A stretch of 6,751 nt of DNA from an uncultured Clostridia bacterium. GTDB taxonomy: Bacteria; Bacillota; Clostridia; TANB77; CAG-508. The position numbers were made by a program, and so were the translations under genes. The stretch covers positions 1 to 6,751 of the forward strand of contig CAKOVP010000045.1 of assembly GCA_934122035.1 (NCBI GenBank), in the 5' to 3' direction. Numbering within the stretch: position 1 is the first letter of the stretch; every line of letters starts with the position of its first letter. Below, piece after piece: positions 6,314 to 6,751 of this stretch. The notes beneath the pieces are model-generated. The model searched no databases, had not been told where the DNA came from, and saw only the letters and a list, made by a program, of their open reading frames with translations.

Positions 6314-6389
6314 GCCAATATAGCTCAGTTGGTAGAGCGACGGATTCGTAACCCGTAGGCCAGCAGTTCGATTCTGCTTATTGGCTCCA
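6314..6389 (+). tRNA. tRNA-Thr, anticodon CGU
   Basis: This is a complete 76-base cloverleaf with encoded CCA (6387-6389). The acceptor arms GCCAATA and TATTGGC pair perfectly (7 bp). The D stem is GCTC/GAGC, and the T stem AGCAG/CTGCT is perfect around TTCGATT. The anticodon loop TTCGTAA (6345-6351) has CGT at 6347-6349, which reads the threonine codon ACG. The discriminator base is T. In the anticodon stem the loop-closing pair 31-39 (6344 and 6352) is an A-C mismatch, where close relatives usually have A-T. The other four pairs are sound, so the gene looks functional. It is divergent from pflB and ends at its own terminator. ThrS, encoded 4.8 kb away, would charge it. Confidence 0.97.
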
Positions 6390-6398
6390 TTAAAAATC

Positions 6399-6434
6399 AA
6401 CTTACGGACTGAAAAGTTCGTGAGTTTTTATTTT
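6399..6434 (+). terminator. Intrinsic terminator of the tRNA-Thr gene
   Basis: A 12-bp stem, AACTTACGGACT (6399-6410) with AGTTCGTGAGTT (6415-6426), has two G-T wobbles and closes a GAAA tetraloop. TTTATTTT follows. It begins 10 bases after the tRNA CCA end, so the tRNA is transcribed alone. Confidence 0.85.
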
Positions 6435-6449
6435 ATATAAATACTATAA

Positions 6450-6490
6450 AAAAAGAGAAAAAAATATCAAAATAATTTCATCCTCTTTTT
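6450..6490. terminator. AT-rich bidirectional terminator
   Basis: AAAAAGAG (6450-6457) pairs with CTCTTTTT (6483-6490) across a 25-base loop. The T-rich arm works on the plus strand, and the A run 6448-6454 gives seven T on the minus strand. The position suits a backstop for the tRNA transcript and the end of a minus-strand unit coming from the right. Confidence 0.5.
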
Positions 6491-6527
6491 ATATATTTTA
6501 AAATTTGAAATTAAAATTTGTGTCTAG

Positions 6528-6577
6528 CCAGCACTGAATTTGTACTCCCGTACAAATTCGTAAGTGGGAAAATCCCA
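6528..6577. other. GC-rich structured island, possible small RNA or mobile-element remnant
   Basis: A perfect 10-bp hairpin, GAATTTGTAC (6536-6545) with GTACAAATTC (6550-6559), has a TCCC loop. It is extended by CACT (6532-6535) with AGTG (6563-6566) after a 3-base bulge, and possibly by CC (6528-6529) with GG (6567-6568). A second hairpin, TGGGA (6565-6569) with TCCCA (6573-6577), shares bases with the outer stem. The GGGA at 6566-6569 could instead pair with the TCCC loop (6546-6549) as a pseudoknot. No coding frame covers it. I do not recognise it as a known riboswitch, ribozyme or integron attC site. Confidence 0.5.
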
Positions 6578-6650
6578 AACCCTTTAATGGAAATAAGATT
6601 ATTAATTTGAAAATAATTTTAATTATAAATTGTAATTTTTTGTTATGCTT

Positions 6651-6751
6651 CTATGCCCACATATATAATTGACTAATTTTAAATGCTAATAGAATATTAA
6701 ATACAAAAATAGTTAAAACATATATAACCTTAACTTTTTTATTTTCAATAT
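6651..6751 (-). CDS. Possible C-terminal end of a membrane protein, cut by the window edge
   Basis: On the minus strand a frame is open from the window edge to a TAG at 6653-6651, giving 32 residues. They read as a charged stretch (ENKKVKV), then a hydrophobic helix (VIYVLTIFVFNILLAF), then KISQLYMWA. Basic residues followed by a membrane helix look like a real C-terminus, and a terminator at 6450-6490 could serve it. An open frame this short can arise by chance in AT-rich DNA, so this is tentative and no family is named. Confidence 0.3.
   Translation of the reverse strand, partial: IENKKVKVIYVLTIFVFNILLAFKISQLYMWA

Noticed and set aside
6519..6585. Integron attC site or hammerhead/twister ribozyme in the GC-rich island
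   Set aside because: The R-box pair of attC and the conserved catalytic cores of these ribozymes are not present.
1..6751. CRISPR array, insertion sequence or prophage genes
   Set aside because: No regularly spaced repeats, transposase-like frames or phage proteins are visible anywhere in the window.

Overview
This window comes from a very AT-rich, low-GC Gram-positive-type anaerobe, most likely a member of the Clostridia or a close relative. The support is strong purine-rich Shine-Dalgarno sites (GGAGG, AGGAG, AGGAGG), AGA/ATA-rich codon use, a clostridial-style threonyl-tRNA synthetase, and an oxygen-sensitive pyruvate formate-lyase system. I cannot name the genus from the sequence.

Layout from left to right. 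(1) Bases 1-1503 (+) are the 3' three-quarters of thrS, cut by the window edge and closed by an intrinsic terminator. (2) A short ORF (1666-1860, +) has its own extended -10 promoter and ribosome site. It resembles the N-terminus of a Nudix hydrolase but lacks the Nudix box, so it is probably a decayed or truncated gene. (3) A separately promoted 286-residue membrane protein (1961-2821, +) looks like a putative heavy-metal/manganese exporter of the ArsP_2 type, with duplicated halves and a His/Cys-rich loop. (4) A gene-free stretch of 280 bases (2822-3101) contains AT-rich inverted repeats, a strong bidirectional terminator and a compact GC-rich element. (5) pflB and pflA lie on the minus strand (6175-3944, then 3827-3102). 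They are separated by 116 bases holding a terminator-like hairpin and a second large inverted repeat. (6) A tRNA-Thr(CGU) gene (6314-6389, +) is divergent from pflB and has its own terminator. (7) The last 362 bases hold no complete gene. They contain terminators, a GC-rich structured island near 6528-6577, and possibly the 3' end of a membrane-protein gene entering on the minus strand.

How the genes work together: pflB and pflA are a functional pair. PflA, a radical-SAM enzyme, installs the glycyl radical on PflB, which then converts pyruvate and CoA to acetyl-CoA and formate in anaerobic fermentation. thrS and the tRNA-Thr gene are linked biochemically, since the enzyme charges the tRNA, but they are separate transcription units about 4.8 kb apart. 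The exporter and the short ORF show no clear link to either.

Most of the window is ordinary housekeeping and fermentation sequence. I see no CRISPR array, insertion sequence, phage gene or new multi-gene system. The items most worth a second look are non-coding: the two GC-rich folded islands (about 3025-3075 and 6528-6577) and the paired hairpins between pflB and pflA.
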